A DNA stretch of 64,000 nucleotides from Nitrospira sp. (GTDB taxonomy: Bacteria > Nitrospirota > Nitrospiria > Nitrospirales > Nitrospiraceae): contig JANDJE010000002.1 of the NCBI GenBank assembly GCA_024331095.1, forward strand, positions 119,441-183,440, given 5' to 3'. How positions within the stretch are numbered: position 1 is the stretch's first letter; every line of letters starts with the position of its first letter. The notes beneath the pieces were generated by a model. It did not search any database and had not been told where the DNA came from. It worked only from the letters and a program-made list of their open reading frames with translations. The position numbers were made by a program, and so were the translations under genes. This document shows, piece after piece, positions 17,724 to 25,837 of the stretch.

Positions 17724-18135
17724 GATTCTCCGTGCGACGGAAGAAGGATTCGCCCGATGGACGTCGTATCCAGGCGGGGAACGACGACGAGGGAATCACC
17801 GATTCGGACGGCCTCTCCGCCGACGACACGAGCAGTTCTCGAACCGTTTCCGTGTCGCTGACGCGGCCCAGCGGAACAAGATCCGTCGCGGTGGCTCCGA
17901 CGATGAGATACTCCCCGGCCACGGACACCAACATGATCGTCTTTCGCGGCGCGACGGCCCCGCTGGCCACGACGCGGATCAATTCGTGCCGCCCCGGGGT
18001 TCCCAAGCGGCCGCCGAGGATTCGCCTGGCGGCCAGCGCCGCCACGGCCATCAGCAGCAACACGACGGCCAGGGCCGACAACGTACGGAGCAGGCTGTCC
18101 CAGAAATCGATCACGATCGCTCCTCTCGCGTTCAC
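17710..18135 (-). CDS. fliO: Flagellar assembly protein FliO
   Basis: FliO (141 aa) is a small bitopic membrane protein that helps assemble the FliP ring. A single helix at about 18-36 (LSALAVVLLLMAVAALAA) is followed by the short beta-rich domain typical of FliO (HELIRVVASGAVAPRKTIML, VSVAGEYLIVGAT). The start is a GTG overlapping the fliN stop as GTGA. FliO varies widely in sequence; position between fliN and fliP supports the call. The Ser/Pro/Arg-rich tail is variable. Confidence 0.88.
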   Translation of the reverse strand: MNARGAIVIDFWDSLLRTLSALAVVLLLMAVAALAARRILGGRLGTPGRHELIRVVASGAVAPRKTIMLVSVAGEYLIVGATATDLVPLGRVSDTETVRELLVSSAERPSESVIPSSSFPAWIRRPSGESFFRRTENHGDR

Positions 18136-18506
18136 CCCAGTTGCTGAACCCGTTCGGCGGCGCTCACCACGTCGGTCAAGCGGATGCCGAACTTTTCATT
18201 CACGACGACCACCTCGCCCCGGGCGACCAGCTTGTTGTTCACCATGACGTCCATCGGCTCTCCGGCCAGCTTGTCCAGCTCGATGACCGAGCCTTGGGCC
18301 AATTGCAGCAGATCCCGAATGGCCATTTTCGTCGAGCCGACGTAGACCGACACGTTCATGGGAATGTCGAGCAAAAACTCGATGTTTTTTGGCGTTCCCG
18401 CCGTTTCGACGTTCTGAACGGGAGGAAATGACGCCGGCTGAGGCGCGGCGGACCCCGCCGTCTCGTTTTTCGTCCCCGCTTCCGGCGCCGTCCCTGAATC
18501 AGCCAT
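18132..18506 (-). CDS. fliN: Flagellar motor switch protein FliN
   Basis: FliN (124 aa) builds the lower C-ring of the motor switch. After a Pro/Ala-rich N-terminus of about 45 residues comes the SpoA domain: LLDIPMNVSVYVGSTKMAIR, LLQLAQGSVIELDKLAGEPM and VMVNNKLVARGEVVVVNEKF. These match the FliN core closely. The length is within the normal range (about 100-140). It overlaps fliO at its 3' end and follows fliM by 24 bases. Confidence 0.97.
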   Translation of the reverse strand: MADSGTAPEAGTKNETAGSAAPQPASFPPVQNVETAGTPKNIEFLLDIPMNVSVYVGSTKMAIRDLLQLAQGSVIELDKLAGEPMDVMVNNKLVARGEVVVVNEKFGIRLTDVVSAAERVQQLG

Positions 18507-18530
18507 TCCTCACACTCCTCTCGCCGACGA

Positions 18531-19505
18531 TCAGTTGAACATTTTCGTGATGCGGCAGGCATGGTTGCCCTTGTAGACACCGGGGCTGCCCTGGAATTTG
18601 TGAAACCCCTCGACGTAGCAATCCAGCGGATCGCCCGGCCGTTGATCCAGCAGGATCACGTCGCCCGGCGCGAAGTTCAGCACGTCGCGCAGCGTGACGG
18701 TCGTCGTCCCCAACCGCACGGCGACGGACAGAGGGCACTCCTGCAGTTTCTCGCGGAATCGAGCCGTCCAGGCTCCATCCTGCTCGATTTGGTCCGACAC
18801 CAATCCGGAATACAATTTTTCTTTGATCGGCTCCAACATCGAATAGGGATACACCAGAAAAAAATCCCTGGCGGTGTCCCCGATCAGCACCTGAATCGTC
18901 ACCACGACCACGATCTCCGACACCGTCACGATCATGGCGAATTGGGGGTTGCTTTCCGACCGCACGTATTCCACCTTGATCGGCAGCACGGCCTGCCAGG
19001 ATTTTTCGAGGTCCCCCAAGGCGTGAACGAGCAGTTTCCTGACGATACGCAACTGAACCGGCGTAAAGTCGCGCCCCTCCGGCTTCACGTGCGTTTGCCC
19101 TTTCCCGCCGAAAAAATAATCGACGATCAGATAGACCAAAAACGCGTCCATGACCAACAGGCCGTTCCCCCGCAACGGGTGCATGTGAAAGACGTTGAGC
19201 GACGAAGGCAAGGGAATTTTCTTCAAGAACTCTCCGAACTTGATGACCTGCGTGCCCACCACGAGCAAATCGATCGTCTCGCGCATCATCCCGGTCCATG
19301 AGACGGCCTGACGTCTGACGAAGCGATCGTTCACCATTTCGAGGGTCGGCATTCGCCCCCGGACGATCCGCTCTTGATTCAGCAAATCGTAGGGAGCGGC
19401 CCCTCCCTGATCCGGCGCCCCCGCTTTGGGCGTCGTATCCACGTCCCCCGACGCCATGCCTTTGAGCAGGGCGTCGATTTCCTCTTGGGAGAGAACTTTT
19501 TCCAT
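18531..19505 (-). CDS. fliM: Flagellar motor switch protein FliM
   Basis: FliM (324 aa) is the switch protein that binds phospho-CheY. The extreme N-terminus MEKVLSQEEIDALLKGM is the conserved CheY-P binding peptide, so the motor should answer to a CheY made elsewhere. The CheC-like middle domain follows, then the C-terminal SpoA domain (LSVAVRLGTTTVTLRDVLNF, GDVILLDQRPGDPLDCYVEG). The length equals the family standard (about 334). It lies 9 bases after fliL and 24 before fliN. Confidence 0.98.
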   Translation of the reverse strand: MEKVLSQEEIDALLKGMASGDVDTTPKAGAPDQGGAAPYDLLNQERIVRGRMPTLEMVNDRFVRRQAVSWTGMMRETIDLLVVGTQVIKFGEFLKKIPLPSSLNVFHMHPLRGNGLLVMDAFLVYLIVDYFFGGKGQTHVKPEGRDFTPVQLRIVRKLLVHALGDLEKSWQAVLPIKVEYVRSESNPQFAMIVTVSEIVVVVTIQVLIGDTARDFFLVYPYSMLEPIKEKLYSGLVSDQIEQDGAWTARFREKLQECPLSVAVRLGTTTVTLRDVLNFAPGDVILLDQRPGDPLDCYVEGFHKFQGSPGVYKGNHACRITKMFN

Positions 19506-19514
19506 GCCGCCGAC

Positions 19515-20054
19515 TTATTGCACGACGAATTCGGTGAAATACGCCGCACGAACCCCCGGCCTCGCCAGCAGTCCGTTGACGCGCTGGGTGATTTCGTCGC
19601 GCAACTGAAATTTGCCCTGGGCCGTTCTGACGGTGTTGACGTCCTTGCTGCTGAGCAGCACCAAAATCGTGTCGCGCACTTGCGCGACGCGGGCCTTGAG
19701 GTCGTTCGCCGCCGTTTCGTTGTCGGCCTCCAGCTTAATGACGATCTTGAGGTAGCGGATCTCCGGCGCGTCGGCCAGGTTGACGATGAACGGATCCAGA
19801 TCGACCATGATCCCCGGCGCGGCGGCTGATCCCTGCTTGCCGGAATCTTTTCCCTTGCCGTCTTCCTCGCCCGCGTGCTCGCCGACGCTCTCGGCTCCTT
19901 TGCCCGCACCGCCCAACAGTTTGACCGCCAACACCGCTCCTCCGACGCCGGTGACAAGCGCGACGAGCGCCACGATCACGATGAGCTTGATCGGGATAGG
20001 GGGAGCTGAGATTCGTACCGCTTCTTTTTCGTCCGTCGCCGCCGCATCGGCCAT
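19515..20054 (-). CDS. fliL: Flagellar basal body protein FliL
   Basis: FliL (179 aa) is a single-pass inner-membrane protein near the stator; it stabilises torque generation. A short cytoplasmic N-terminus is followed by one helix at about 24-48 (LIVIVALVALVTGVGGAVLA) and a charged Gly/Lys/Glu linker. The periplasmic domain has MVDLDPFIVNLADAPEIRYL and ends DEITQRVNGLL...AAYFTEFVVQ. The ATG at 20054 is preferred because GAGGAGG lies six bases upstream; codons at 20060 and 20069 are alternatives. It is the first gene of the 12-gene fliL-to-fliA unit. Confidence 0.95.
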   Translation of the reverse strand: MADAAATDEKEAVRISAPPIPIKLIVIVALVALVTGVGGAVLAVKLLGGAGKGAESVGEHAGEEDGKGKDSGKQGSAAAPGIMVDLDPFIVNLADAPEIRYLKIVIKLEADNETAANDLKARVAQVRDTILVLLSSKDVNTVRTAQGKFQLRDEITQRVNGLLARPGVRAAYFTEFVVQ

Positions 20055-20107
20055 AACCATCCTCCTCACCTGCTCAAACCGCTACCACTTCCACGTTTCA
20101 CCGGAAC

Positions 20108-20123
20108 TGCAATGCCTATGCCA
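20108..20123 (-). promoter_or_regulatory. Sigma-54 promoter upstream of fliL
   Basis: Minus-strand TGGCATAGGCATTGCA matches TGGCACG-N4-TTGCW at the -24 GG and -12 GC with exact spacing and two minor differences. It lies 54 bases before the fliL ATG. It would drive the whole fliL-to-fliA operon, including fliA, which places sigma-28 downstream of RpoN in the hierarchy. Confidence 0.82.
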
Positions 20124-20238
20124 TTATCGGAAGCCCGTCGCTGCCTTCGGGCACCCGCACGTTGCTTCATCATCTATCAATGTGAACGGCTGTTTGGTCG
20201 GAGCGAGGGAAGGATGTGGTTCGGCGTCAAGAAGCCCC

Positions 20239-20267
20239 TTGCTCCGTCAGAAAACTGACAGGAGCAA
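20239..20267. promoter_or_regulatory. Inverted repeat with FleQ-box-like core upstream of the fliL promoter
   Basis: A long inverted repeat: TTGCTCC and GTCAG pair with CTGAC and GGAGCAA around an AAAA loop, with one bulged base. Its core (20246-20259) is GTCAGAAAACTGAC, which keeps the outer GTCA and TGAC of the Pseudomonas FleQ consensus GTCAATAAATTGAC. It lies about 125-140 bases upstream of the -12 element, a usual enhancer distance for a sigma-54 activator. It could equally be a stem-loop at the end of the flgE transcript. Confidence 0.5.
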
Positions 20268-20321
20268 TGTTATTGTCGACGCAGCCGACGTGCGCGATCG
20301 TTTCTATTTGGATCGACGTGA

Positions 20322-20345
20322 GGGCGGAGCATCGACGCTCCGCCC
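20322..20345 (-). terminator. Hairpin downstream of flgE, possible terminator
   Basis: GGGCGGAGC, six bases, GCTCCGCCC: a 9-bp perfect GC-rich stem 12 bases after the flgE stop codon. No U-run follows on the minus strand, so it fits an RNA-protecting or Rho-assisted end better than a textbook intrinsic terminator. It marks the boundary between the fliK-flgD-flgE and fliL units. Confidence 0.5.
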
Positions 20346-20357
20346 CCTCTCATGAGG

Positions 20358-22094
20358 TTACCGTTTCAGATTGACCAACTCTTGCAGAATTTCGTCGGAG
20401 GTCGTAATGACCCGCGAATTGGCCTGGAATCCCCGCTGCGCGGCGATCATGTCAATGAAACTCTCGCCTAAATCGACGTTGGACAGTTCGAGCGAATTCG
20501 ACAACACCCGTCCCAGACCGGCTCCTTCCGGTACGCCGATCAACGGTTGTCCGGACGTCCCGGACTCCGCGAAGGTGTTCTTGCCCATCCGGACCAATCC
20601 GATGGGATCAGGAAAGCGGGCCAGCGCCACCTGCGCCAGGGTGCGCAATTGCCCGTTGGAGAATCTCCCGCTGATCGTGCCGTTGGTATCGACCGAAAAG
20701 GCTTGCAGGGTGCCGGCCGAAAATCCGTCTTGCGTCAGTTGCACCAGCGCCGAGGGCGAGCCGAACTGCGTGGTTCCGTCCAAGCCGGTGCCTCCGTCGG
20801 TCGTCACGCTGGTTCCGAAGTCCATCGCGATCTGTTGATCCGGCGTGGCGCCGGTGAAGTCGACTTGCAACTCGCCGGGCGCCGTGCCTGCCGTTCCGGC
20901 AGCCGTCCCGGTATCGTAGCGGATGACGGGGCTTTCCCGATCGAGGGTTCCGTCGGTATTGAACGTCAAGGTGCCGGAGCCGACCCGCACGATACCCAAC
21001 GTGGTGTCGATGTTGCTGGTGTGATAATTTGCGGTCGCCACTTCGTTGGCCGAGGCGACGACGTTGTAGTTCCAGGTGTTGTCACCGATCATCGTGAAAT
21101 ACGTCGTCAACAGATGGGGATTGCCCAATGAATCGTACACCGTCATGGAGGTTGAGAAATCCGAGGTCCCGGACGGATTCGAGACCAGAAAATCCGTTCC
21201 GCTTGTTTGTGTTCCAGTCGTCATATTCAAGTTCGCCGCCAACGTATCGCCCCCGTTGGCCGTGACTGTGACGTCGCCGGTTCCCGTCGTCGAGTTATTG
21301 GGCGTCCCGGTGATGCCGGAGGTGAAGGTAAAAACTCCGGTAGAACTGACCGTCGCGGTAAAACCCGAATAGGCGGCCGCCAAGTAGGGATCATTGGGGG
21401 TCAGCGATCGCACGGCATTCTGAATGGCTGTGGCCAGGGCCGCACCCGTGAGCCCGTTGGCCACCGTGACCGTTTGCGCACCGTCTCCGTTCAGGTTGAT
21501 ATTGAAACTGTTGTTGCCGGCCGCCGTCGTCGTGGTAGAGGCGCCGGATCCTACCAGACTGCCTCTGACTCCCGTCGGCGTGCTGGCGGAATTTAAGTTG
21601 GCCGCGATGAACGCCGTCGTGGTGGCGCTGGGCGGCGCGGTCGTCGAGGGAAGGGAAATGTCGCCTATCGTCCCGGTGATGGTGCCGGTCGCATCGGCAA
21701 GAAACCCTTGCAGCCGAAAGCCGACCGGATCGACGACATAGTTGTTCTGATCCAGCCGAAAGATGCCGGCTCGCGAGTAGAACCGCGCGCCGTTGGCGTC
21801 TTCCAGTATAAAGAACCCGTTTCCGTCAATGGCCAGGTCAAGCACGTTCGACGAGGACGCGAGCGACCCTTGCGAAAAATTGCCCTGCACGGACGTCAAC
21901 GCCACGCCGATGCCGGTCTGGATCGCGCCCGCTCCTCCCGTGATCGAGGAGCTGATCAGATCGGCGAAGGTGGCTCGGCTCCCTTTAAATCCGACGGTGC
22001 TGAGATTGGCGATGTTGTTCCCGATGACGGACAGCGCCATGCCGTTGGCGTTGAGACCGCTCACACCGGTGAACAGCGACGACAGGATTCCCAT
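20358..22094 (-). CDS. flgE: Flagellar hook protein FlgE
   Basis: FlgE (578 aa) forms the hook. The N-terminal signature SSLFTGVSGLNANGMALSVI, GNNIANLSTVGFKGSR is typical, as is LGRVLSNSLELSNVDLGESF with DMIAAQRGFQANSRVITTSD at the C-terminus. The middle (about 150-450) is Thr/Ser/Gly/Asn-rich, as in enlarged hook proteins (enteric FlgE about 402 aa). The ATG at 22094 follows AAGGAGGT; an upstream extension is not supported. It follows flgD, its cap protein, by 31 bases. Confidence 0.97.
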   Translation of the reverse strand: MGILSSLFTGVSGLNANGMALSVIGNNIANLSTVGFKGSRATFADLISSSITGGAGAIQTGIGVALTSVQGNFSQGSLASSSNVLDLAIDGNGFFILEDANGARFYSRAGIFRLDQNNYVVDPVGFRLQGFLADATGTITGTIGDISLPSTTAPPSATTTAFIAANLNSASTPTGVRGSLVGSGASTTTTAAGNNSFNINLNGDGAQTVTVANGLTGAALATAIQNAVRSLTPNDPYLAAAYSGFTATVSSTGVFTFTSGITGTPNNSTTGTGDVTVTANGGDTLAANLNMTTGTQTSGTDFLVSNPSGTSDFSTSMTVYDSLGNPHLLTTYFTMIGDNTWNYNVVASANEVATANYHTSNIDTTLGIVRVGSGTLTFNTDGTLDRESPVIRYDTGTAAGTAGTAPGELQVDFTGATPDQQIAMDFGTSVTTDGGTGLDGTTQFGSPSALVQLTQDGFSAGTLQAFSVDTNGTISGRFSNGQLRTLAQVALARFPDPIGLVRMGKNTFAESGTSGQPLIGVPEGAGLGRVLSNSLELSNVDLGESFIDMIAAQRGFQANSRVITTSDEILQELVNLKR

Positions 22095-22125
22095 ATGTTC
22101 AGACCTCCTTGAATCAGTGCGACGT

Positions 22126-22782
22126 CTACTGCAGTTCCACAACCTCCGATGGATCAATGGTCAGATTGCCGACGGCCAATTTCGCCGCCCCGTTTTCCAT
22201 CCGAATCCCGGACACCGTGAGTTCGGCTCGGCTTTGGGCGGTCACCGGATCGCCGTGAATGTCGATCGCGGACAACCGATAGCGATAGACCCCCGCCGGC
22301 ACCGCTTCCCCGTTTCCGTTTCGGCCGTCCCATTCGACCGTGTTGAGGCCGGACGGTCGATTGGCGTATTCCATCGATCGAAGGACTTGTCCCTGCTGAT
22401 CCGTAATGTCGATGCGCACTCGAGCCGCGTCTTTCTCCAAGGCATACCGAATCATGGCCGGCCCGTTTCCCTGTTCGACCAGCGGCATGTCCACGCCGAT
22501 TCGCCGCCCCACGAGCGGCGCCAACGTAAACTGGAGCGACGCCTGTTGGGTATCCAGGGTCCGCTGGAGCAATTGCGCCTGTTTGATGCTCTGCTCAAGC
22601 TGGCTGAACTGCGCCAACTGCGCCACGAACTCGGTGTTGTTCGTCGGATTGAGCGGGTCTTGATGTTTCAGTTGCGTCACGAGCAGTTTCAGAAAATCAT
22701 CTTGTCCCAATTCTCTGGGCCCGGTGGATCGAGTCACGTCGGCGGCGCTCTCCGCCGCGCTGACGCCGGTAATCATGGCCAT
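22126..22782 (-). CDS. flgD: Flagellar hook cap / assembly protein FlgD
   Basis: FlgD (218 aa) caps the growing hook. The N-terminal half has the family motif LGQDDFLKLLVTQLKHQDPL with NPTNNTEFVAQLAQFSQLEQ. The C-terminal half has the FlgD Tudor/Ig-like fold, with GLNTVEWDGRNGNGEAVPAG, VYRYRLSA. The length matches enteric FlgD (about 231). Start at 22782 (MAMITG) is chosen on the AAGGAGTGGAG spacing; codons at 22776 and 22794 are alternatives. It sits between fliK and flgE. Confidence 0.96.
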   Translation of the reverse strand: MAMITGVSAAESAADVTRSTGPRELGQDDFLKLLVTQLKHQDPLNPTNNTEFVAQLAQFSQLEQSIKQAQLLQRTLDTQQASLQFTLAPLVGRRIGVDMPLVEQGNGPAMIRYALEKDAARVRIDITDQQGQVLRSMEYANRPSGLNTVEWDGRNGNGEAVPAGVYRYRLSAIDIHGDPVTAQSRAELTVSGIRMENGAAKLAVGNLTIDPSEVVELQ

Positions 22783-22816
22783 GATTTTCTCCACTCCTTT
22801 GCGGCGATCGTCAGCG

Positions 22817-24460
22817 TTACGCCACCACGTTCAACATACCGGCATAGGGGATGCCCGTGTAGGCGCGCAATTCGGGCATCATCGACTGTCGATCCGGCGC
22901 CGGTCTCTCCGGTTGCCACGTTCGGCCTTGATCGTAAGGCGGGCCTTGGTGAAACGACCGGCCGGCGCCGTGGCGATCGACATCGACGCGAAATTGCCCC
23001 ATCTCCAACCCGTTGGCCTGCAGAGCCGATTGCAAACGATCATGGCCGGCCGCGAGATACTGGGCGACGTCGGGGCGATCCGAAAACAAGTGCGCGTGGA
23101 CGAGGTCGTTTCTGACGGCGACGCGAACGTTGACATGGCCGAGGTCGGGGCGCGCAACCTCGAACGCCACGGCGCGTGACAAGACCGACCCCGGCCCGTC
23201 GCCGTCCGAACCGTGAATCGACGAACGTTGCGGCTTCGGCATCGGATCGGCTTGGCGTTGAGGATCTCCCGAATTCCCCGAATTCGACTGAGTCGCCGAC
23301 TCGCTTGCGGCCGTCATTCCCAATCGATGGGCGATGACTTCCTGATTGCCTTCTGGTTGCGCATACGATTTCCGGATTGACTCCATCTCCTCTCGAAGGG
23401 AATCGGCGTCGTGTTTGAATCGATCGAGATCCAAGATCCGATCTCCCGATTCGGCCGGCTGTTCCGCGCGATGTGTTTCCTCGGTCAACACGAACTCCTT
23501 GTCGTGATCCCGTATCTCCGAGCGATGAGACGGACTCGGCGTGGTTCGATCGAGAAGCAGACCTGCGGCTCCGCCGTGGCTCTGCGTGGAGGAGCCGTCG
23601 CCTTTCGTCACGACGGCCGGGAAGCGGGGCTGCTCCGGAATAGACCTCTCTTCCGATTCTCCCGTCGATGACGGCGAATCATCCGGCTTCGCCCGCATCA
23701 TATCGTTCAACGACGCTTCGGACGTCATCGAGCGACGCGTTTGATGATTCGACCGCAAGAATCCCTCAACGTCGGAATTGCCGGGCTGCGCGACCGGTTC
23801 TTCCATGCCGATCTCTTCCTGCCGGCGATCTTCCGTCCCGTTCGCTACCGGCAACGGTTGGGCGGAAGATCCAGGGAAGGCAGCCGTCGAAAGATCGGCC
23901 ATTGCCGTGCCGTTCTTCGGGCCGGCCGGGAGCCCGGCATCGAGGACTTCCGGCATCTTTTCCGATTCGAATGAAAGTACGGCTTCCCCTTGCGCGTTCG
24001 TCGTTTCCTCATTGATCGAGACATCAAGTTGATCACGGAGCATCGTCTCGGAATGGTCGCGAGTGACGGACATGCCGGTTCCATCGGAAGCCGGTGTTTC
24101 CGTGTCAACTTCTTTAGATTTGCCGGACTCGCGACGCGCATCGACCGTGGATCCGACCGACCGGGCCCGCACCGTCCCATCATTGCCTTCGTTCGACCGC
24201 CCCTCTTCCCTCGGTCGCGCCATCGGCTTCTGACGCTCATCCACCCTATCTCGCCTATCTCGGTACGACTCCAACGCTTCCGTTCTTTGATCGAATTTGG
24301 AAGCGCCATGAGTCCGTTGAACGGAATGCAACGTGGCAGAAAAGGCGCCGGGTGAACGACGTTCGGAAGACGCCTTGACCTCAGGTCCGATAAACGACTG
24401 GTCATGAGAAGCCGCCGCGACCGGCAAGATCGAAGTCACTATGTTCCTCATCGCCGACAT
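22817..24460 (-). CDS. fliK: Flagellar hook-length control protein FliK
   Basis: FliK (547 aa) measures the hook and triggers the FlhB switch. Most of the protein is low-complexity, rich in Ser, Glu, Arg and Pro, as expected for the secreted ruler. The C-terminal domain (about 415-515) is recognisable: VLSRAVAFEVARPDLGHVNV, RVAVRNDLVHAHLFSDRPDV, then RLQSALQANGLEMGQFRVDV. This matches the FliK C-terminal domain that contacts FlhB. The ATG at 24460 follows GAGGAAAGGAAA. It is the first gene of fliK-flgD-flgE, with a sigma-54 element 32 bases before the ATG. Confidence 0.9.
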   Translation of the reverse strand: MSAMRNIVTSILPVAAASHDQSFIGPEVKASSERRSPGAFSATLHSVQRTHGASKFDQRTEALESYRDRRDRVDERQKPMARPREEGRSNEGNDGTVRARSVGSTVDARRESGKSKEVDTETPASDGTGMSVTRDHSETMLRDQLDVSINEETTNAQGEAVLSFESEKMPEVLDAGLPAGPKNGTAMADLSTAAFPGSSAQPLPVANGTEDRRQEEIGMEEPVAQPGNSDVEGFLRSNHQTRRSMTSEASLNDMMRAKPDDSPSSTGESEERSIPEQPRFPAVVTKGDGSSTQSHGGAAGLLLDRTTPSPSHRSEIRDHDKEFVLTEETHRAEQPAESGDRILDLDRFKHDADSLREEMESIRKSYAQPEGNQEVIAHRLGMTAASESATQSNSGNSGDPQRQADPMPKPQRSSIHGSDGDGPGSVLSRAVAFEVARPDLGHVNVRVAVRNDLVHAHLFSDRPDVAQYLAAGHDRLQSALQANGLEMGQFRVDVDRHGAGRSFHQGPPYDQGRTWQPERPAPDRQSMMPELRAYTGIPYAGMLNVVA

Positions 24461-24491
24461 GAATCGTTTCCTTTCCTCGAACGCGAACTTT

Positions 24492-24507
24492 TACAAGCCC
24501 CGTGCCA
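24492..24507 (-). promoter_or_regulatory. Sigma-54 promoter upstream of fliK
   Basis: Minus-strand TGGCACGGGGCTTGTA has a perfect -24 half (TGGCACG) and TTGTA for TTGCA at -12, at correct spacing. The expected start of transcription leaves a leader of about 20 bases before the fliK ATG, enough for its Shine-Dalgarno. It would drive fliK-flgD-flgE. Confidence 0.8.
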
Positions 24508-24589
24508 AACGAAGCATCGCGCAAGGAGCCGAATTTTCGAGGAGTTTCAAATGGGCCGAATGAAAGAGAACCGTGATCGGGGAAAATCT

Positions 24590-24609
24590 TTCTTGCCCCG
24601 CGGCAAGAA
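24590..24609 (-). terminator. Terminator-like hairpin after motE
   Basis: TTCTTGCC, four bases, GGCAAGAA: an 8-bp perfect stem beginning about 14 bases after the motE stop. On the minus strand it is followed by AGATTTTCC, a weak U-tract. It separates the flgB-to-motE unit from fliK. Confidence 0.6.
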
Positions 24610-24623
24610 CTGCTGGGTGGCGA

Positions 24624-25403
24624 TCAGGGCGTCTGCGCCAACAATTGCTCGGTGAGTTTGGCCGCGCGCTCGGGTTTGACTTGGGCGAGAATCGCTCCGG
24701 CGGTTTTCGTTTTGACGAGGCGCAGGATCAGAATCGCGGTTCGCTCCGGCATCCGCTCCAGACGCGCCGCCGCGTCCTCGGGCGGCATGGTTTCATACAT
24801 CTTGGCCAGTTGAGCCTTCTGTTCCAGAGCCAACCGTTCTTTTTCCAGCAGGGCTTTCGCCTGCGCCGTTTTCTGTCCCGCGGCCCGCTGCTCTTCCTTG
24901 GCGACCGCCGTTTCAATTCGCTTGGCCATCGCCTCGTTTTGAGCCAACAGTTTATCAATCTCGGCTCTCAACACCAGCAGTCGTTCCTCGTTCTGCCGCA
25001 CGGCTTCTTCACGCCGATCCAAAGAGCGCTTCCGCTGGTCCAGCATGACAAGGACTTCTTGCGGCACTTCGAGTGCCGGCCCCTGAATGTTCTTGCCCGT
25101 CGGGACGGGTGGTTCGCCGTTTTGCCCCGCGGCCGACCCCGGACCGTCAACAAGAACGGTCTGTTGAGCCCCCGACGGGGGCGCAGGCAGATCTTCCTGC
25201 GTGATCGCAGGCTTTCCCTTTGTATTCGGCGACGCCTGTCCCATCTGTACCATCATCCAGAGCAGTACGATGGAGCCGACGAGGCCGCCCCCGACCGTCC
25301 AGAGCCAAGACATCCGCGACGGCAAAACCGAAGCCGCCCGACGATGGTTGCATCGGCCGAGGAGAATCCGATCGCCGGTAGAATACAATGAATCAGCCCT
25401 CAT
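24624..25403 (-). CDS. motE: MotE-like membrane protein with MgtE N-terminal type domain
   Basis: This 259-aa protein has one membrane helix at about 33-52 (WTVGGGLVGSIVLLWMMVQM), a Pro/Gly-rich periplasmic or linker stretch and a long Glu/Arg/Leu coiled coil (about 115-195). The C-terminal domain has YETMPPEDAAARLERMPERT, AILILRLVKTKTAGAILAQV, like the helical repeat of MgtE N-domains and FliG. MotE-type proteins are encoded with fliJ in many non-enteric flagellates and are linked to stator or motor stability. The ATG at 25403 overlaps the fliJ stop as TGATG, indicating coupled translation. The symbol follows the family; the exact role here is inferred. Confidence 0.75.
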   Translation of the reverse strand: MRADSLYSTGDRILLGRCNHRRAASVLPSRMSWLWTVGGGLVGSIVLLWMMVQMGQASPNTKGKPAITQEDLPAPPSGAQQTVLVDGPGSAAGQNGEPPVPTGKNIQGPALEVPQEVLVMLDQRKRSLDRREEAVRQNEERLLVLRAEIDKLLAQNEAMAKRIETAVAKEEQRAAGQKTAQAKALLEKERLALEQKAQLAKMYETMPPEDAAARLERMPERTAILILRLVKTKTAGAILAQVKPERAAKLTEQLLAQTP

Positions 25404-25837
25404 CACGAATCCCGTTTCAAAAACAGCCGGCGTCCCGCGACTTCATCCGTCGCCCGTTGTTCTCGTCTCAACGTCACGACCTCGCCTTCCGCCCGTCGGC
25501 GCTCGTCAAGACGGTCGAGCACCTTGCATGCCTGCGTCGCCGCGACGAGGCGCGCCTGCGTCTCGGCCCACAAGCCGGTCAACCGATCGATCGCGCCGCG
25601 CGCCTGCTTCAACGACGTCTGTTGCGACGCAAGCCGCCATTCCCACTCCAACAGAGCCTGCGCCGTCATCCCCTGCGCCGCCTGGCGCCGCCAGGCGGCG
25701 ACGTCGGCCTGCAATCGCGCGTCAAGGGCCTCGCACTGTTGCTCCAGGCTCATCAACTCCTGGGTCACCCGCGCCAATTCCATCATGAGCGCTTCTTGGG
25801 TCTGCGCCCGCAGTTTTCTCAACGCGTCCAGACTCAT
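25403..25837 (-). CDS. fliJ: Flagellar export protein FliJ
   Basis: FliJ (144 aa; enteric 147) is the antiparallel coiled-coil stalk of the export ATPase, sitting in the FliI hexamer and touching FlhA. The whole sequence is helical and charged (LRKLRAQTQEALMMELARVT, LEQQCEALDARLQADVAAWR) with no membrane or signal segment. Its sequence is poorly conserved, but length, coiled-coil form and position directly after fliI (4-base overlap) make the call firm. Confidence 0.9.
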   Translation of the reverse strand: MSLDALRKLRAQTQEALMMELARVTQELMSLEQQCEALDARLQADVAAWRRQAAQGMTAQALLEWEWRLASQQTSLKQARGAIDRLTGLWAETQARLVAATQACKVLDRLDERRRAEGEVVTLRREQRATDEVAGRRLFLKRDS

